Source: Trileptium ribeirensis (lineage: Eukaryota > Nematoda > Enoplea > Enoplida > Thoracostomopsidae). Taken from it: 64,000 nt of DNA. A model generated the notes under the pieces. The model saw only the letters and a program-made list of their open reading frames with translations, had not been told where the DNA came from and searched no databases. Location: positions 1 through 64,000 of the forward strand of contig JASANE010010222.1 of the NCBI GenBank assembly GCA_030248225.1. The letters are read 5' to 3'. The translations under genes and the position numbers were made by a program. Below are positions 1 through 15,600 of this stretch, in pieces (within the stretch, counting starts at the first letter, position 1; the number at the start of each line of letters is the position of its first letter).

Positions 1-480
1 AGCGACGTTATTTCCGAATAATCGGAAACTACCGTAACCCATTTGTTTCAGCTTACTTTGGTGACCATTAAGCTATAGTTAGCTTGAACCAGGTAAAGTT
101 GATAGTCTTGAGTTTGATCACTTTCCGACCCCTTAAATCGTCAGAGGCCTCCTATTCCCGGACGGTCTAAATTTTGAACTTTCAATGGGGAAATGGGCTA
201 TTGGTCGAGTTCCGTTCGGGTTGTCGGTCCTGGTTAGTTACGCACTCTTCCTACATTCCTCGTCCTTCTAAGTCGAATCAAATTATCGAAACCAGTTTCC
301 TCTAAGCTCACTCGCGCCTTATCCAGTTATGCAAATATAAAACATATCATGCAACGGCAAGTTATGTCAATGACAGAAACATAGCAACGATAAAAGGCAT
401 GTAGCAATGAACAACACAACAATCGACAACCATGGCACCCTGTTACCCACGAAAATTTCGGTCCTGTACACCTTGTTTAG
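1..480. other. No gene recognised at left edge
   Basis: Mixed-composition sequence without a convincing exon. An in-frame ATG at 432 opens a reading frame (CYP..., SCTPC) that runs into the exon starting at 481, so translation could begin at 432 instead of entering by splicing. Upstream of it a TGA at 408 closes the frame. Confidence 0.4.
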
Positions 481-606
481 CTCGAATTGAGGACGTTGAA
501 GCAATTTTGACGCCGAAATCATGTGAGAGACGCGTAACGGGCCAGAACGGGCCTGTTACACAAGTAGGACGACCAGATGCACAGTCGTACAAAATGTATT
601 TTGATG
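481..606 (+). CDS. First visible exon of the ShKT gene
   Basis: The acceptor CTTGTTTAG precedes 481 and the donor GTGAGC follows 606. The exon encodes 41 residues from RIEDVEAILT to SYKMYFD with a single Cys, and ends phase 1, matching the exon at 5953. An alternative reading starts at ATG 432, adding CYP and SCTPC cysteines. I do not recognise a domain. The following intron, if correct, is 5.3 kb. Confidence 0.5.
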
Positions 607-3600
607 GTGAGCAACTCTGTGAATAAATAATGAAAGAATTACACAATAATTACCCACTGAAATAAGTTATTAAGAAGGTTATATTATTTAATAACCGAAA
701 ATTACTCGATGGTACGCCTAGACAGTTGCATTAACTGCCATTGCTTTCTAATGTTGGTTAGATAGAATAACGGTTTAGATCAAGCGAATCTTGCAACTTA
801 TGAACTCGATAGATATCAATTCTTCGTAGTGGAACTTTAAAACTAATCAGTGTATTTCTCGCAAAAACTCAACAACAACAACTTTTGATTATTCTATCTG
901 GAAACTATTTCGACCGTAGCCATGTTAATGTCGACATGAACTCAACAATCCTGGCACACACGGTACACAGTAAAACCTTGAGATAAATAGAACCAAGTAT
1001 TCCAAAGCCATAAATTATAGCGCGAAATATATACGAATCTTGGTCCAAAATATTGCTGTTGGCTTTCCATTCCGTAGGTTGGATGATGGTGGTAAAATGT
1101 GATAATATAGTATGCAGCTTACTGCGAACACAATATCAAAATATAAATCAAATATTGGTTGTAATTTTCAACTACGCAAATTCTGACATAGAATTGGTAG
1201 TTTTGGTTTCCTTACGCAGCTGCTAAAGCGGTGATCAGCAATATTTGTTGTAAAAGTGGAAGTTGATTAACCGTTGCTAATGGAAAATGAGATATTTACA
1301 CCGATACAGATGTATGATTTTAATTTTAACCAATCTGTGGTAAAAACAAGGGATATTCGGCAATTCATCATGAGCTGAAGTCGTTGTTGTAAAAAAATCT
1401 TTGAATTAGTGCAGTATTAACCATACATCCACGAGGTCCGAAATCCCAAGGGGATAGCGTGAGGCTTTCGGCCTCCCCATGGGGATCAGCCGGTTGACGA
1501 GTGGGAACGTCGTCAGACTGGATAAATTTTTGAAATTTTATGAGAGTTAAAATTTTGCTTAATCAATTTTAACGCATTAATTTTTCAATGCTTTTGCTTT
1601 GTCAATTTTCCACATTTCTGTCAATTTCCCCAATTTTTGAATATTTTTGCCACAAATTTTCGGCCGCCTTTCCGCACGAGGGGAGATTGCACAGTTTCAG
1701 GGGAAGGATTGGTCTACCTCGCAGAAGGACAGGGCTAGCTCGGCGTCGCCCAAAGGGAGTGGAAGGGGGCTCTGAGCCTTCGAGAGATAATTCACATCTA
1801 CTCCATGAGTATGCATGTGCAGTAACCAAGTAACAGGATGCGGCACAATTACAATACGATAACTGTTTATTTCTCATTCGGCACGATTTATGGTGTATCA
1901 ATAATTGGTGTAAGCATCTGTCGCGATCTGTTTATGATTCCTAGGCGACGGTTATCTTTGCGTGTAGCTTGGAAGAATACGTGTATGGAGTTCAAGAATT
2001 ACAGGGCTCAGACGTATGTTTTACTGAATTAATGTTTTCCATTTACATAGGATATGCCCTACGGGAGCGATAACTATGTATTGTTTGTAAAAACATTTAT
2101 ATTCGAGCAAAAGATCACCTATATATAAAAACGGTGTGTAGGAAATGAATATATATCGAAATTAAATAACATATAAAAAGTTTGGGGTTCATTGTTTTGA
2201 ATGCTTGCAGCTAAGACGTCTTAGCACTACTTTAATTAAATGAAGTGCGGAGGGCGGTCCGCGTATTGGCGCTCCAAGTTGTGAAAGACCTTAAGTTTAC
2301 TTTTAATAAGTACGAGCGAACGGCCGCAAAGGGCACTACTTACTTATCCTACGGGAATGCTTTGTGTAATATCTTTATGGCTGGTCAGGACCTAGCCCAG
2401 CGCAGCCTGGTTTGCAGTTCAATTTTTTGAGATGTCGTTGTCTGATCAAAATACCGAAACTAGTCCCATGAATTATTCTGGTCATCGTGCTGACAGGGAA
2501 TTGCGAATGCAATGCTGTAAAAACCGGACACCATAATGTTCGTCTCGGTAATTGCCTATCAAACCGGAATTGGTGGTATATCAGGTCATGGCCCAACAGC
2601 GCGAGACAATGCTTACCGCCTTACTATAATACTAACTCACAATAGTTATCAACGCCTTTGGCTTTTCAGCGAACTAATATTTTATCGGGTATGGAAGCTC
2701 GATATCATTAGCAAACGCGTATTCTTTGGTGCCTTATGGAAACGTTGGTTACGACGACAATTGTTTATCGCATAACCAAAAATGAACACAACATAGAAAT
2801 AAATGACGCTATTTACAAAACAAGGCTGCGCCGAAAAACATTCATTATGATACGCACAATGCTCTAAACGCTCCGAACGGACAGTTAACCGAGTAGGGCG
2901 AAAAATCGGAATTATGTGACCTGTGGGAGTCTAAGAATTGATCAGTGTCATGTGAAGCGAAGTGTTAAAGCTTAAGAGTCTATGCCAAACCCATGGTACT
3001 GTTTCGCACGCCACTCACGTCCTTCGGTACCTACTACCCATAAATAAGAAGGCAGAAAGCACGTCTATAACATACACACACGCTCGGCCCATCCTTGCGC
3101 GGAACCGCCGGGAGCCCAGTACGGCTCGAAGAAACTACAAAAATCGCTAGTAGACAAGCAAAATCGGTGTTGAAAGAAAGGTCTCCCTGCATCACGCGGA
3201 GCCGAGTTTTACTGATGCAGCTATTTGATGCAAACCTACCTAACTAAAACATATGTAAAGTAAAAGATGAGCGGAAAGCAGAATAATCAACGCAACGGGA
3301 TTAAAGAGAAACCAATTGCGTAAAGGCAACCAAATGAAACGACCTAACGCTGACAAACCTGAGACCACACTGAGCTCCACGATGCGACTGCGCATCACCT
3401 TTTATATGCTGGTAACCCTTATCTAAAACCGGAAAATCACCGCATATTCAATATCAGGTGGAAGTTGAAATTGTGGAACTGATATGCGCTTGGTAAGTAG
3501 ATGGATTGTTATCTGAGTGAATATATCTACCACATTTTATTATTATTAGTGGGGTAAATTACTGACGAAATAAAGAACTTAAGATAAGAAGAATCTTCGG

Positions 3601-6600
3601 CTGCCATCGGTTTGCTTGTTGTTGGGCGACGTTGTTGTGTTTGCTCACCGTCGCCCAGAGGATAAGAAATTTTCTATGAAGAGTATAGGGGTGTGGAACC
3701 GAAGTAAGCTTGAAAGCAGAGTCATAAAATTCTAAATCTAAAGTGAAAATTTTTCTCATTTAGATACACCAAAAATGGTAGAAATCTCAAGTAGATTTAT
3801 TAAATAGCGCAAAAGAAACGGCAAGACCAAGCCGATGCATCTGAGGAACAATTGTATACAAAATATATTAATGAACACAACGGTGCAATAATATAACATG
3901 GAATTTACAAAATTTATGATTTTACACCGGCGCGCGGACCTGGGGCACTGGAACCATGATGTTATGTCACGAATGGCCGATTGATATAAGAACGTGACGG
4001 TGCTGAGGGAATGCTTTTTTGCCTGGGACGACTTTCCCTCACACAAGTATTGTGAATTATATCGCTATTTTCTGCGCTAGCATACTTGCACAGGTAACTA
4101 AACTTACGGCTACATATAGATATAGAAATGAGCCACGGTGGGCGCAATTTCCAGCTACTGTGAAAACTGAAGTTTAATTGATCAATATAATGTGAAGAGA
4201 CAAATGCAAATCGAAATAGTGTCGCAAATCTTGCCGTCTAGCTATGTAATAAAAGCACGCAATTTAGCAGCAAAAATATAGTTCAGTACGAATGGAAATT
4301 ACCAACTTGACTGAAAACATATTCAGACTTTCAGTGTCACAATCTTGCCTTGCACATAGCTAAAAGAAGTAAACGGTGATAACATAATAAACAATTATAT
4401 ATTTGCTTCAAAATACTTTTATGAATTATACTTTTTTACATAATGTTGTAGCTTTAAAAAAATTGGTGTAGTTTCGTGGATTTAAACCACTAAGGTCAAA
4501 TGAAACACTGTACAATCAAAGTATCAAATGTTTAAGAATAATTTCCTGGAAATGAATTTTGGCCATAAATATTTGGCGCTATAATATTACATCCTTCGTA
4601 CTATAGTACCAAATATTTATGACTAGCTATTCTTTTGCAGAGATTATGGGAAATAACTTACTGTGTAGTTGGAATAATCTTACATTTTGAATCTGATTCC
4701 GAATTAAAGGTAACAACAACGATGTTTATTTACCGGTCAAGCTAGCCTAATAACACAGATACGATTATGTAGTATATCTTACACCATACGGAACAGCAGT
4801 ACTAAGGCCATATACGTAGAAAAGCTGACATAAACCCAGTAAAAACGAGAAGAGTAAAAAGCGTCTAATCTCTTACAATTAATCTCTGAAGTTCACCTAA
4901 ATTACACATTATTTAACGATCAATATCGCACAAGCGGCTTTGGACATAGCCTTTGATTTGATTGTTTCATTGCAATGATGATACTTTGGCGGCGGAATTA
5001 TTTATTTGTACCCCACACTTTTATTTAAAAGAAATATCTAAACCTACTAAACGTGTACAAATAATTGCTTCTGCAGCATATATCTTTTAACGTTTTCGTA
5101 CATTCTCTAGAAATTTAGTCCTGCTTGCCTATTTTTATTTTCATTCGTCTTATCTTCAAACTTGCGGTGCCCAAGAGGTTTGCATAAAACATCTTGTTTC
5201 TAGATGAATTATGCTTTCCTTTGTCTCGAAGGTAATAATTTTAAAAACGAAGTTTTTGGTTGCGCGCTATATTCTTTATGGAACTAGAATCGTTATGTAT
5301 CAAAGTCACCGAAATCAAACATTTGTGGCCTGAAAGTTGATTTATTGTTCTTATTTGTTAACTTAATCAAAGGGGCATGAAAATTACCGTACTGTATTTC
5401 TGATAAATCCGTTACACTGTATAGCAATCGCAGAAATTGAATCAAATTTAATGTTTCAGTTAAAGATATGTCAATGTGGATGATGTTTACAAATAGGTTT
5501 TCAAATGTATCAGTATATACTTCGATTTTACTAAATTATATTCAAATCTATAATTTGAATCTCTTCTCATTATACTTATAACATACATTAGATGTAAAAA
5601 TATAGTAATATGTAAGCAAGAAAGAGGTAGCCCAAAGCCAGATGTTCGTAAATAGCTAACTTAATTATTTTTACCATTTGCAATGATCGTGCTTAAATAG
5701 ATATAAACCATAATAAATAAAACCATAATAAAACTAATAATAATAATAATAATAATAAAAAATAATAATATAACCATAATAAAAAATATAATATAATCAG
5801 CAATTATTATTAGCTCTTTAATACAAGCAAAACCAGCATATTTTATTACATAGTTCAATTATATACGTTTGACCAAGAATTGCGCTTCTGAATTTTTTGT
5901 TTTCGTTACTATTTTAGCGGTAATATTCCTGGTCAACTTCCTTACTTAACAGGTCGAGCGTGTCAAGACTGCGTAAATCCGGCAAGATGTACGTCGGATG
6001 GATTTTGCGGTAAACGTTGAATCATTATTAATCATAGTTTCAATATGCCGTAGGATCCAATAGGTATCACGGTAACTTGAAGTTTTTTAGTATAATTAGC
6101 AGAAATCTCTTTATGTGGGGCTAAACAACCGCCAGCTGCCAAAGTTGTCAAACCTTTATCGATACACAAGGTAAGATATAAACGTTAATCATAATACTAA
6201 ATTGAAAATTCAACATGTTTCAGCTTTGGTAAATAGAAGTAGTTTATAGCTTTGTACAGGTACTGGTAAAATGGCAGGTACAGGCTGGTCAAGTTTACTA
6301 GTGGCTCAACTCTTGACCAACGTGCAGTGGATACCGTTGGGCATATGAAACCCGCATCTTGCACATGTGTACCTAATCAACTGTCACGAAAATCCTTAAG
6401 TGTTTCGTTTTATAGGTCGCTGCCTAAAACACGCAATGGTTTCATTTTTACCATTTATATCCAAAAAAATCGGCGATATCCTTTAGGATATTTTAGGGAG
6501 GGAATATTTGAAATATTTATTAACTTAAAATTTTCCCCAAACTTTGCCAATTCCTGATAAATTTTTTCTAATTCCTCTCATTTTTTCCTATTTTCACCCT

Positions 6601-9600
6601 ATATTTCCTATTTCTGGCAAAACATTTTTCGCGTCTTCGGCCCTCGGAGAGTGGGCAAATTTGCTTTGGGAGTCCGATGCTTAGAAGGGTAACCTTTATA
6701 CTAGCGTGGTTGTTTGTTCTGTCGAGTCAGTTCGCGATCACAAAACCGATTAATGAATAGAACGTCAATTTTTCCCGTATACATGTGTGAAATTGGCAAA
6801 TGTACGCGTACAATTATTCCGTTCGCACATTTTTGAGCACCATAGACGTTCATGAGGTTGAAAATACTGACAGCGGTGGTGTGCGGTGAACCGCCAAGGA
6901 GGAGGCTCATGACACATGTATTCCCATTATGCCTGCGCCAGTGTTAGTAGTTTATGTGTAAGACATTGGATTTCCCTCATCGTCGTTTCTTTTCTTATTC
7001 GATTAGAGTAAAACTCTTACAAGGTCTTTTCTCCGCCGACTTTGCGGTACCAGTACCCACCGTTGTGGGTTAGCTATATAGTAGATAGGGAAATCTATAC
7101 ACTACATGCACGACATGGTTTTGCGTGCAGTGCTATGAGTATAGCGTATTATTCGTTGTATCTAATTACAAAGAGGGGTCCGATAAACTTAACCACCGCG
7201 TACACAGCAACATGCGGCAGCCACTGCATACAGCTTTACAGAATAATGTATATAATGCTGCTTTGTAGACAACGTAAAGCGTACAGTTGCTGCATCGTAA
7301 ACTGCCACCAAAGCGCGGTCAAGGCAAGGCTCGCCATTTAACGTGGTCATTTAGATCACGGACTCATACAGTAACAGATATAACAATTTTAAGCCTGTAT
7401 TGGATAAATGCCAATATACCAGATTTCATTACAACAAAAAATGTGTTCTTGCTAAATGTATCTTTGGATGAAAGCATACCAATGCATCAATAGGTATGTG
7501 TGTGCTGTAAGATGTTTGACGGAGGATCAGGATAGGTATAACCATACAAGGACCGAGATCCGAAGACCAAGCGGTGGAAGGCTGTTGGCAGAGGGATAGC
7601 CGCGGCCTCGGGCGGGGGGTGGAGCCTGATGGGTAACCCCTACGCCCCATAAGCATGTAAGGTTATAAAAACGTATTAAAGTTTATTGTTTGGTGGTTTT
7701 ATGCTTTGCATGGAATTAGTCTATATATAATTAACTGAATGTTAAAAACAGCGCTATACTGTCAACGTTGGTTATGTTTATTTGCAGATAGCGACGAATG
7801 TCCTGGGCTGCTACCGCCAACACCATCTCCTCCAACCTCTTCCACAAGTACGTTTTTGCTACTATAAATACAACTGTGCAATGAAAATCATTTCATATTG
7901 TGTTCTTGTCCCTTTCGTCGTTCGAGTCTTAAGTATTGGGCATCCTACTTAATGTAAGCTAAAAGGCGCGTCACTGTGTACTTTACAAATGGCTGAGTCA
8001 AATATGCTTGTTGAGTCGGTCCCAATCTGTCTCACTATCATTGAGTACATTTACACACAGTCTGAGTCAATAATTCTTTGATTTAGCAAGTGAGTCAATC
8101 TTTGATTAGGGGGAACGAATCTGCAGACATTCTAGGTCACAACGACTCAGACTCAGTTCAATTTGACTCATCTACTGAGTCATGTTGGGACAGTCAGCAG
8201 TTTAACATTATGTTCGACAATCACATTCCATTCAGTGCTAAAAATTTGTTTGTAATGAACAACTTTAGTATTAATAGTACAATTAAACAAAAATGACAAT
8301 TATCTAATACTGCGCAATAAAAAATAATAAGCCAAAATTACCAAGCAGCAAATGTCCTGAAATTTTACTTAAGAGTTTTCTAGAAAACATTATCTTGACA
8401 TAGAGATTAAACGAATATAATTAGATAGATGTCGCTTGTGCCATAGATAGCGTATATAACCGACGTAGGTCTTTAATGCCGGACGTGCTTTGCAGGTCTT
8501 TAATGCCAAATTGTCGTAAAGATAACCTGCGCTGACGCATATATTAACACCTAAAACTACTTAAATATATAAATTTTGTAAAATCATTCCTTTTGATTGT
8601 GCCTATATGCTTTCGCGCTCTAATCGACTATTAGAAAAGACGATTATGTTATTACATGGGTGTTCTTAAAGAAGGGGTTTCACACAAGTGGAACCAACCC
8701 CTAAGCTATAGGTATCCTTATGTCTTAGGCCTCGCATCGTGTGCGCGAAATATTTGAACAATTATGACCAAGATCACACAATTATAGAAAAATTTGTGAT
8801 AAATGTTGGAAGTTGTAGAGAAAAATTTGGAAAATGAAGACACATATTGGTTACAACCCTACCGTACACCCTGCACAAAAAATCAATTTCAATAAACAGA
8901 CGGACCTTCGACACCGAGCTCAAAATAAATCTGTCTAGACTGCGCCTGAATTTATAACTTGTTTCTGTTTCATATAGAAGTTCCATTCTTGTTTAATTTA
9001 CACGTTGATTTCACGAATCAACAAGTCTCATCGCAAAACTGTGTTTGATGTTGTCTGTGCAAAATTTTGGCTTGCCTAGTGAAGCTCACATATATTAAGA
9101 CACGGAACAAACAATTTTAGCAAGAGCTAACTTCGTTGTTTGGGCATTCAAATACAATTAGAAGTTCAAGGTATTTGAGATCACAAAGCTACAAGATAAA
9201 TTGTAAAGAAGGTTTAGTATTTTATTGTCAACTAAAATTTAGTTAAAATCTGAACAAAATTTGATTAACTTTTCGGTGTATATGTAATGAGAAATGCCTT
9301 ATTTTGACGCCAGTTTAAGTTGTACCGTCTAATTGAAAATTTTTAAATATAGGCGGTCCCATAAGTAACGTCCCTACTTCAAACTGATGCTGAGGTTGAC
9401 ATAATGTAGCTACAACCCTCATACATTAAGGAAGTATAACGGAACATATAAATATCTACCCATAACAAAATGTCTGATATTTTAATTAACTTGAATCATC
9501 GAATAACTTCAGCAAGACTGTATTTAGTTAACCAAAATAGCCGTGAGGTTGTGCGACAATGGTGCCGGCATTTGCTTTCTAGCCCTATATCGTGGAAGTA

Positions 9601-12600
9601 TTGATTCAATTAATATAAGGTTTCATCTAACAGGTTCCGTAGCTGACTTGCGCCGAACAGATGGGCCACCGATGACATCTGGTGATGCTCATATAGCAGA
9701 TATTACCTACCATTTTGGCAATAATCCGACAAAGTCAATTCGTCGTTGTGCTGTTGAAACTGGCATTAATAAACCGACTGTTTTCCAAATTGCTAAAATT
9801 CTGGGTCTAAAACCTTTATACCACGTTAGTTAATGCTTGAATGAGGATGATTATGATCGCAGGGTTGAATTTTGTGAAAAATGGCTACAGCGTTTCGACG
9901 ATGATCCAGACTTAGCTGGTGAAGTCATTTGGTCCGACGAATGCACTTTTAAACTGAAGGGCCACGTCAACACGCTGGGTTTTTGACATGGAGAAAACCC
10001 TCATAACAGTTTTGAAAACCATATGAATACCCCTGGACTAACAGTATGGGTCGGAATGTGGCCTGGTGAATTTTTGGGCTGTTCTTTTTTGATGGTACTG
10101 TGAATGCAAACAACCATCTAATGATGCTGCGAAATGAGTTTTATACTAATATTCAATACAGGCTTTACTTTGTGCAAGATGGCGCGCCTCCTCATTTTGC
10201 AAGGGCTGTGCACCGTTGGTTCTACGAAGCCATCCATGACCGTTGGCTAGGACGCCGAGGCCCAGTCGAATGGTCTGCTCGTTTCCCTGATCTAAACACT
10301 TCTGTTTTTTCTGTGGGTAGTATCGAAGGAGAATGTATACAAACACAAAACACAAATACTGTCGTGCACGAAAGAGGTTATATCGGAGGAGTTCTCCCTT
10401 CTGTTCTAGAACCTGACATAGTTCGAAAAGTCTGCCAAATGTAAAAGAATACATTGATCTTGGAGGCGCCCAGGTTTGGATTTAGGGTAAGTATTATTCA
10501 TCAAAAACCGTTAATGAGAGCACATGCACTCGATATATTTATTATTTGGCGTGCTGGGGTCAACTTAATGCTAGAGCGTTACTTATGTTACACCATATAT
10601 ATATATTCAAGACAGTACGCCTTTCAGAATATCAGCCGCTTCATAACATATTGGATAAGAAGGTTGGATTTCTAAACAAGCCTCTCACGATATCTTATAA
10701 ATTGTATTTAATATTGCGACAAAATGTTATAAAAAACCATAATTTGCTATTCAGTTGCCTCTATATTTAGAAATGAAGGCAAATACATTAAATAAAAGAC
10801 CTCAAATCTTTGATTCGTGAACTATAGTACATAAGCGATTCCAACCATCAAGTGTCTATAATGGCTAATGAAACGGTGCCTTGACGAATCTTGAACAATC
10901 ATGGCAAGATTTTGTACAGAAACACATTAAATTAAATGTAAAGCCAAGTAATCATACATGGTTTCGTCTATACCTTAAAAAACTTGAATAATATTTTTAT
11001 TTTATTTTTTGTTGATACTGTGAATATTTTCAAATAATTATTGGGACATGAACTAGAGATCTCTGTTGGATATTTTGCTATAGATAAAATGCAATGCTAT
11101 AATATAGTTTTAAAGCTGTTATATTATCTAGAACTTCGACGTAATATGTTGCATTAACATATATTTTGAAAACCAGCTATAATTAAACGTTTACCCATGG
11201 TTGTACTTAATGAACTAGGTCCACCAATAGAATTCTAGTTTTTAATTTTTATTACTATACTTATTCCTCTTTGTTAGGGAGTATCAGTCTGCCTATAACG
11301 ACCTTTAGCAACAACGATGTTTTGTTGCATGTGAAGTTTTAATGATAATAATGAAATAAATATTCTTTCCGCAAAGTGGGGCGACCCAGACTGAAAGCTT
11401 TTGCACTATGCTGTCTTCTCATAAGCTGAGAAAGCAAGTAAAAAACTAAAACCTCCGAGTTGATGAAAAACTCGTTTTCAATGTCCTTTACCCCTGAATA
11501 ATTTTAGAACAGCAGAGTTGCAAAGGTGTTGGCGTAATTTTCATAAGTGTTGATCGTTCGCAAGTGACAGGTAAATAAAAATCGGGCTAAATGCTTTGAA
11601 CCATTATTCGCATACAAACTTTAGGTGCGTATAGCAAGCTTGTCGTTTTGTCAAACACGATATCAAGATCGACCTCTCCTTGCAAATAACAATTTTACCT
11701 AATGTACACGGACACGATTTGTGGCACTGTAAAATATGCTTACGATAACTAATTCGCGGTTAGAATCGCAACTTACTGACGTCATACTCTTGTAAACAGG
11801 ATTCCAATAGTGTTTATATAGTATGCTTTTGTATCCAGACAGATCGCGAACACACCTGTCCGATTCACAAATAGTGCTAGTGTGAGCGAACCCAAATTAC
11901 TTTAGTATCGTTTCTGTCTTCATTTCTAAATTGAATATAGAGCACACAAAAATGTCAATACGAACTGTTGCGCTAGTAGGATTGTAATTTTCATCAAAAG
12001 TACTACAACGGTGTACCCGCGTAAATTTTTTCATGCATTACGTGTCGCTAAATTGTCTTTACTAAATGGTTTGTATCTGTTGCGTTATCAGTTGAAATTG
12101 TTAACGAATTATCTGTATGTTACAGCATGGCCTAGACCACCTGTGCCTACACCGATAGATAACGGCTATAAAATTTTCAGTAAGTGGTTTTTTGTAATAG
12201 GTACAGTTGTTTTTATGTGATGTGTTAGTTTCTGAGGTTGATTTTAAATTCCTGTGATACTGTTAAAAATTCTTATAAAAAATTTCATTTCCTTGGGTTT
12301 TATTTTACTTGTTAGCTAATAATTTGACTCAAATTTAAAATTTCAGCACTCATATCTTTCGGACTTAAAACGATATGTATAAAAAATTGATCATAACTTA
12401 AGATGTTTAATATTCTTTATTTTTCGTTTTGTTTTCGAAAACTTTGTGAAAGCTGCATTATGTTTTTGCGTTAAATGATGAAATTCGCAGATGTTAACCT
12501 CCAGTTTGGTATTGTGTGGTCAACGCTTATGCATTTCACACTTTGTTTTGCCTTTCAGGATTGTTGATTTGTTTTGCGGTTCTTTGTTAGCATCCTTAAA

Positions 12601-15600
12601 AACCTTTAGTCAACAAAAAATGCAGCAAAGAGAATATGACATTTGTAACTTTATGGTTGTGTATTAAATTTGTATTTTTTGAAACGGAGCGACCGAAACA
12701 ATCGGAGTTTCCACTGAGGGCGCTAAGGAGAATCATTGCAAAAATTTGTTTTTATGTGTTTCTGTCATGCATAACTCATGTTCGAGTGGATAAATTTGAT
12801 AAATTTTTTATACAACAACACAAGTGATGAAGAGGTGCCCAGTAGTTGAACGCCAACAGGTCCGACCGTATATTCGGGGTCAAAATGGCAAAAACAGGTT
12901 TCAAGAGTTCTTTTCCCACATCTAGCCATAAGGGTACCAGCATTTTCCAGCCCACATCTCCCGACACAGGCGTGGCATCGAAAAACAGAGACCTCTCTGT
13001 ACGCAGTCAGCTCATACCTTTGCAGTTGCAGACAACTTAGCAGACCGCTACTTTTTGTGAGACCACCGCCTGGGCCGCTGTAGGCATGAAAATAGTTCTT
13101 CGAACCCTTACCAGAAATACTGTTTTTTTTAATATCGGCATGTTATTGCGTGTTACCTTACAAAGAGTGTCTATTAAGTTATCAAGCATGCTGAATGCGA
13201 TGGTTTTGCAAAATAAAGTCTAACTAAGCGACATCGTACCTTTCATGGGGTATCAAGGGTTTTACGGTGACGAATCTGGGTTTCGAGGGTTTCCAAAATG
13301 CTATAAGTTTTCATTTGCGTGCAGGGCTTCAAGAATAGCCTATATATAGGTTCTCTGGTACACCGAATACTATGGTTTTGTTATCTAAAGTCTAGCACAA
13401 ATATTTCATGGCTTTTCCGATGTTTTCAATGGATTTAGTGTCAATGAACCAGATTTCCATAACACAGTCTGCCATCACTAGTTTGGTAATATATTGTTAC
13501 ATATATAGAGATCGACATGCTTCGTGCGTTTTCAGTTGTTTTCGATGGTTTATGCGGCGTTCACGTTATAATGGCCCCAACGCTTGGAACCTATGTATAC
13601 CACATAGTGTCAGGCACATTGTCGCCATCCCCATGTTTTTAATAAATCTTTTCAAAAGGAGCTAGCAAGGGGTATTGCCACATCTCGACAGTGTCAAGCA
13701 CACCGAGTCTTCTTCCAGCTTTATTGAGAGTTTGCGCCATTATTTGTACAACGTTCATATGGCCTAGATGCAAATATCGAGAATTTAAATAAGTCTACAC
13801 GCCACAATTGACAAATAAACCGCATTAGCTACAGACGGTGTCCGTTATAGTTAATTCGCGCCAAATTGGTAGCTAAAGGTGTGTACAACACTGTAAAGAT
13901 AAAATATAGTAGCTAGGGATATGTCTTACACCCTCGGCAATTCATTTACAGTATGGATGTCACCCTGTCCATCTATACGGTGGGGTCGCGAATACCGGGG
14001 GACAAAAGTTCCAAATAGCGGAGACATTATAACGTGAACGCCGCATTAGGGTTGCCAAGGTTTCAGGTTTTTCAACGAGTCAGGGGTTACAGAGGTTTTA
14101 GTGCGGTATATACATCAAAAGCAAAGCCTGTTACAAGTGATCACACAAAATAACCACTTGAGTAAACCACTCGCACTCCGTTTCAACCTCGCTTGCGAGA
14201 TGCTTGTAGCATGCCGCGATAGAGAACGGAGATCGGTAACAGTTAAATATATATCACAATGATGAAATTTACAGCTTTTAGATTTTACCTACTTTCACTA
14301 AGTAATTCCGAATATCAAATTTAATTTACCAAAAGATTTGATGTTACCGTTGTCTACGAAATACTTCATACTCCGATACACAATATTTGTGGAAGTTAAC
14401 CAAATGCTGATGATTTTCTCACTTGTTTGAGAATTATTTCTTAACTAAAAATTTGGGAAATGTATTACCCACAGATATTAAGTTGAGAAATTGAGAATAA
14501 AATCTGTAACATGTTTTTGCTTCGAGAAAGGACGATAACACTTCCCGATATTCTATGGAATATTTCCAAAATATACAGGAAGAGTATTGTAAGATCACTC
14601 AAAATCTCTCACGGATATGGTGCCGGGTAGGGTCACAAAGACCGCAACTGAAGAAACACAACCAACTCATTGTTCTAAGTAAGCATGCCCCATGAGGTTT
14701 AATGTTGGATTTCAAATAGCTGCCTACACCAAACTCGAATAAACATCAATGTTATGTATACAAGTATAGCCAGTGATATAAGTAAAATCTAAATTTCTTA
14801 ACCACGGATAATCATGTATTATGCTTTCTTATTTGTATGTGGTGATTACTAACCATTTTTGGATTGGATTCAGCACCTATACCGGCAACTAACATGACAT
14901 GTGAATACATATATTGTCTGTTCGCCCAAGTTTTATGACATATTTTACCATCTAAACTTGAAAAGAGAAATATTGTTGAGATGTGTTCTAATGTATATAA
15001 ATATTTATCACGAATTTCACTACGGTGTTATAGCTATTGGTTCGCTGGCAACCATGGGCGTCGATCGCTGGGTAGGAAGAACGGTCTCGCCACTTTTCCG
15101 CACTCTGTTGAGATGACAGAGCATGTTGAGCAGATTGAGGAAATTTCTCCGTTTTTTGCTAATTTCGACTAATTCCAAAATTTGTCGCAAATTTAGCCAA
15201 TATTCCTAAAGTTTTTCGCGCACCGTTGGCGCGCGTAGAAGTAGGGGGTAGAGGGTATGTCCAGCCTTAAGAGGGGAAGGTGTGACCATCTAGAGGGATA
15301 ACCCCCAACCCAGTATGGGCACCTATGACATATATGCTCATCAAGGCGGTGCTTCGGGGGTGCTTCGGAAGTTTGCACTTGCGTTAAAGTAATTGAAAAA
15401 ACAAGCAAGTCCACAAGCGCCGTAGGTGCGCGAAAAATGTTTTAGTAATCTGGCATAACAAATATCTGGGAACATCTGGCAGGGCAGAACGAAGTACGTG
15501 CTTCCAGTTTGATATTTGGCGATCACCTAATCCCACATGTTCCTGGATTCCTGCCCCGTTTACATAATGTTGAGTTTGGTACATCGATCATTTGAAAACA

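Larger units (their letters stand above)
607..5952 (+). other. Long intron filled with decayed repeats
   Basis: No convincing exon was found here. It contains a dispersed-repeat copy at about 1430-1790, unassigned low-quality open frames at 2245-3150, a diverged dispersed repeat at about 3950-4470 (related to 36850-37400 and 61730-62060) and a TAA-type microsatellite near 5690-5795. Confidence 0.4.

Noticed and set aside
2245..3150. Three neighbouring plus-strand frames that might be a degraded gene
   Set aside because: No motif, no compatible phases and no splice sites linking them.
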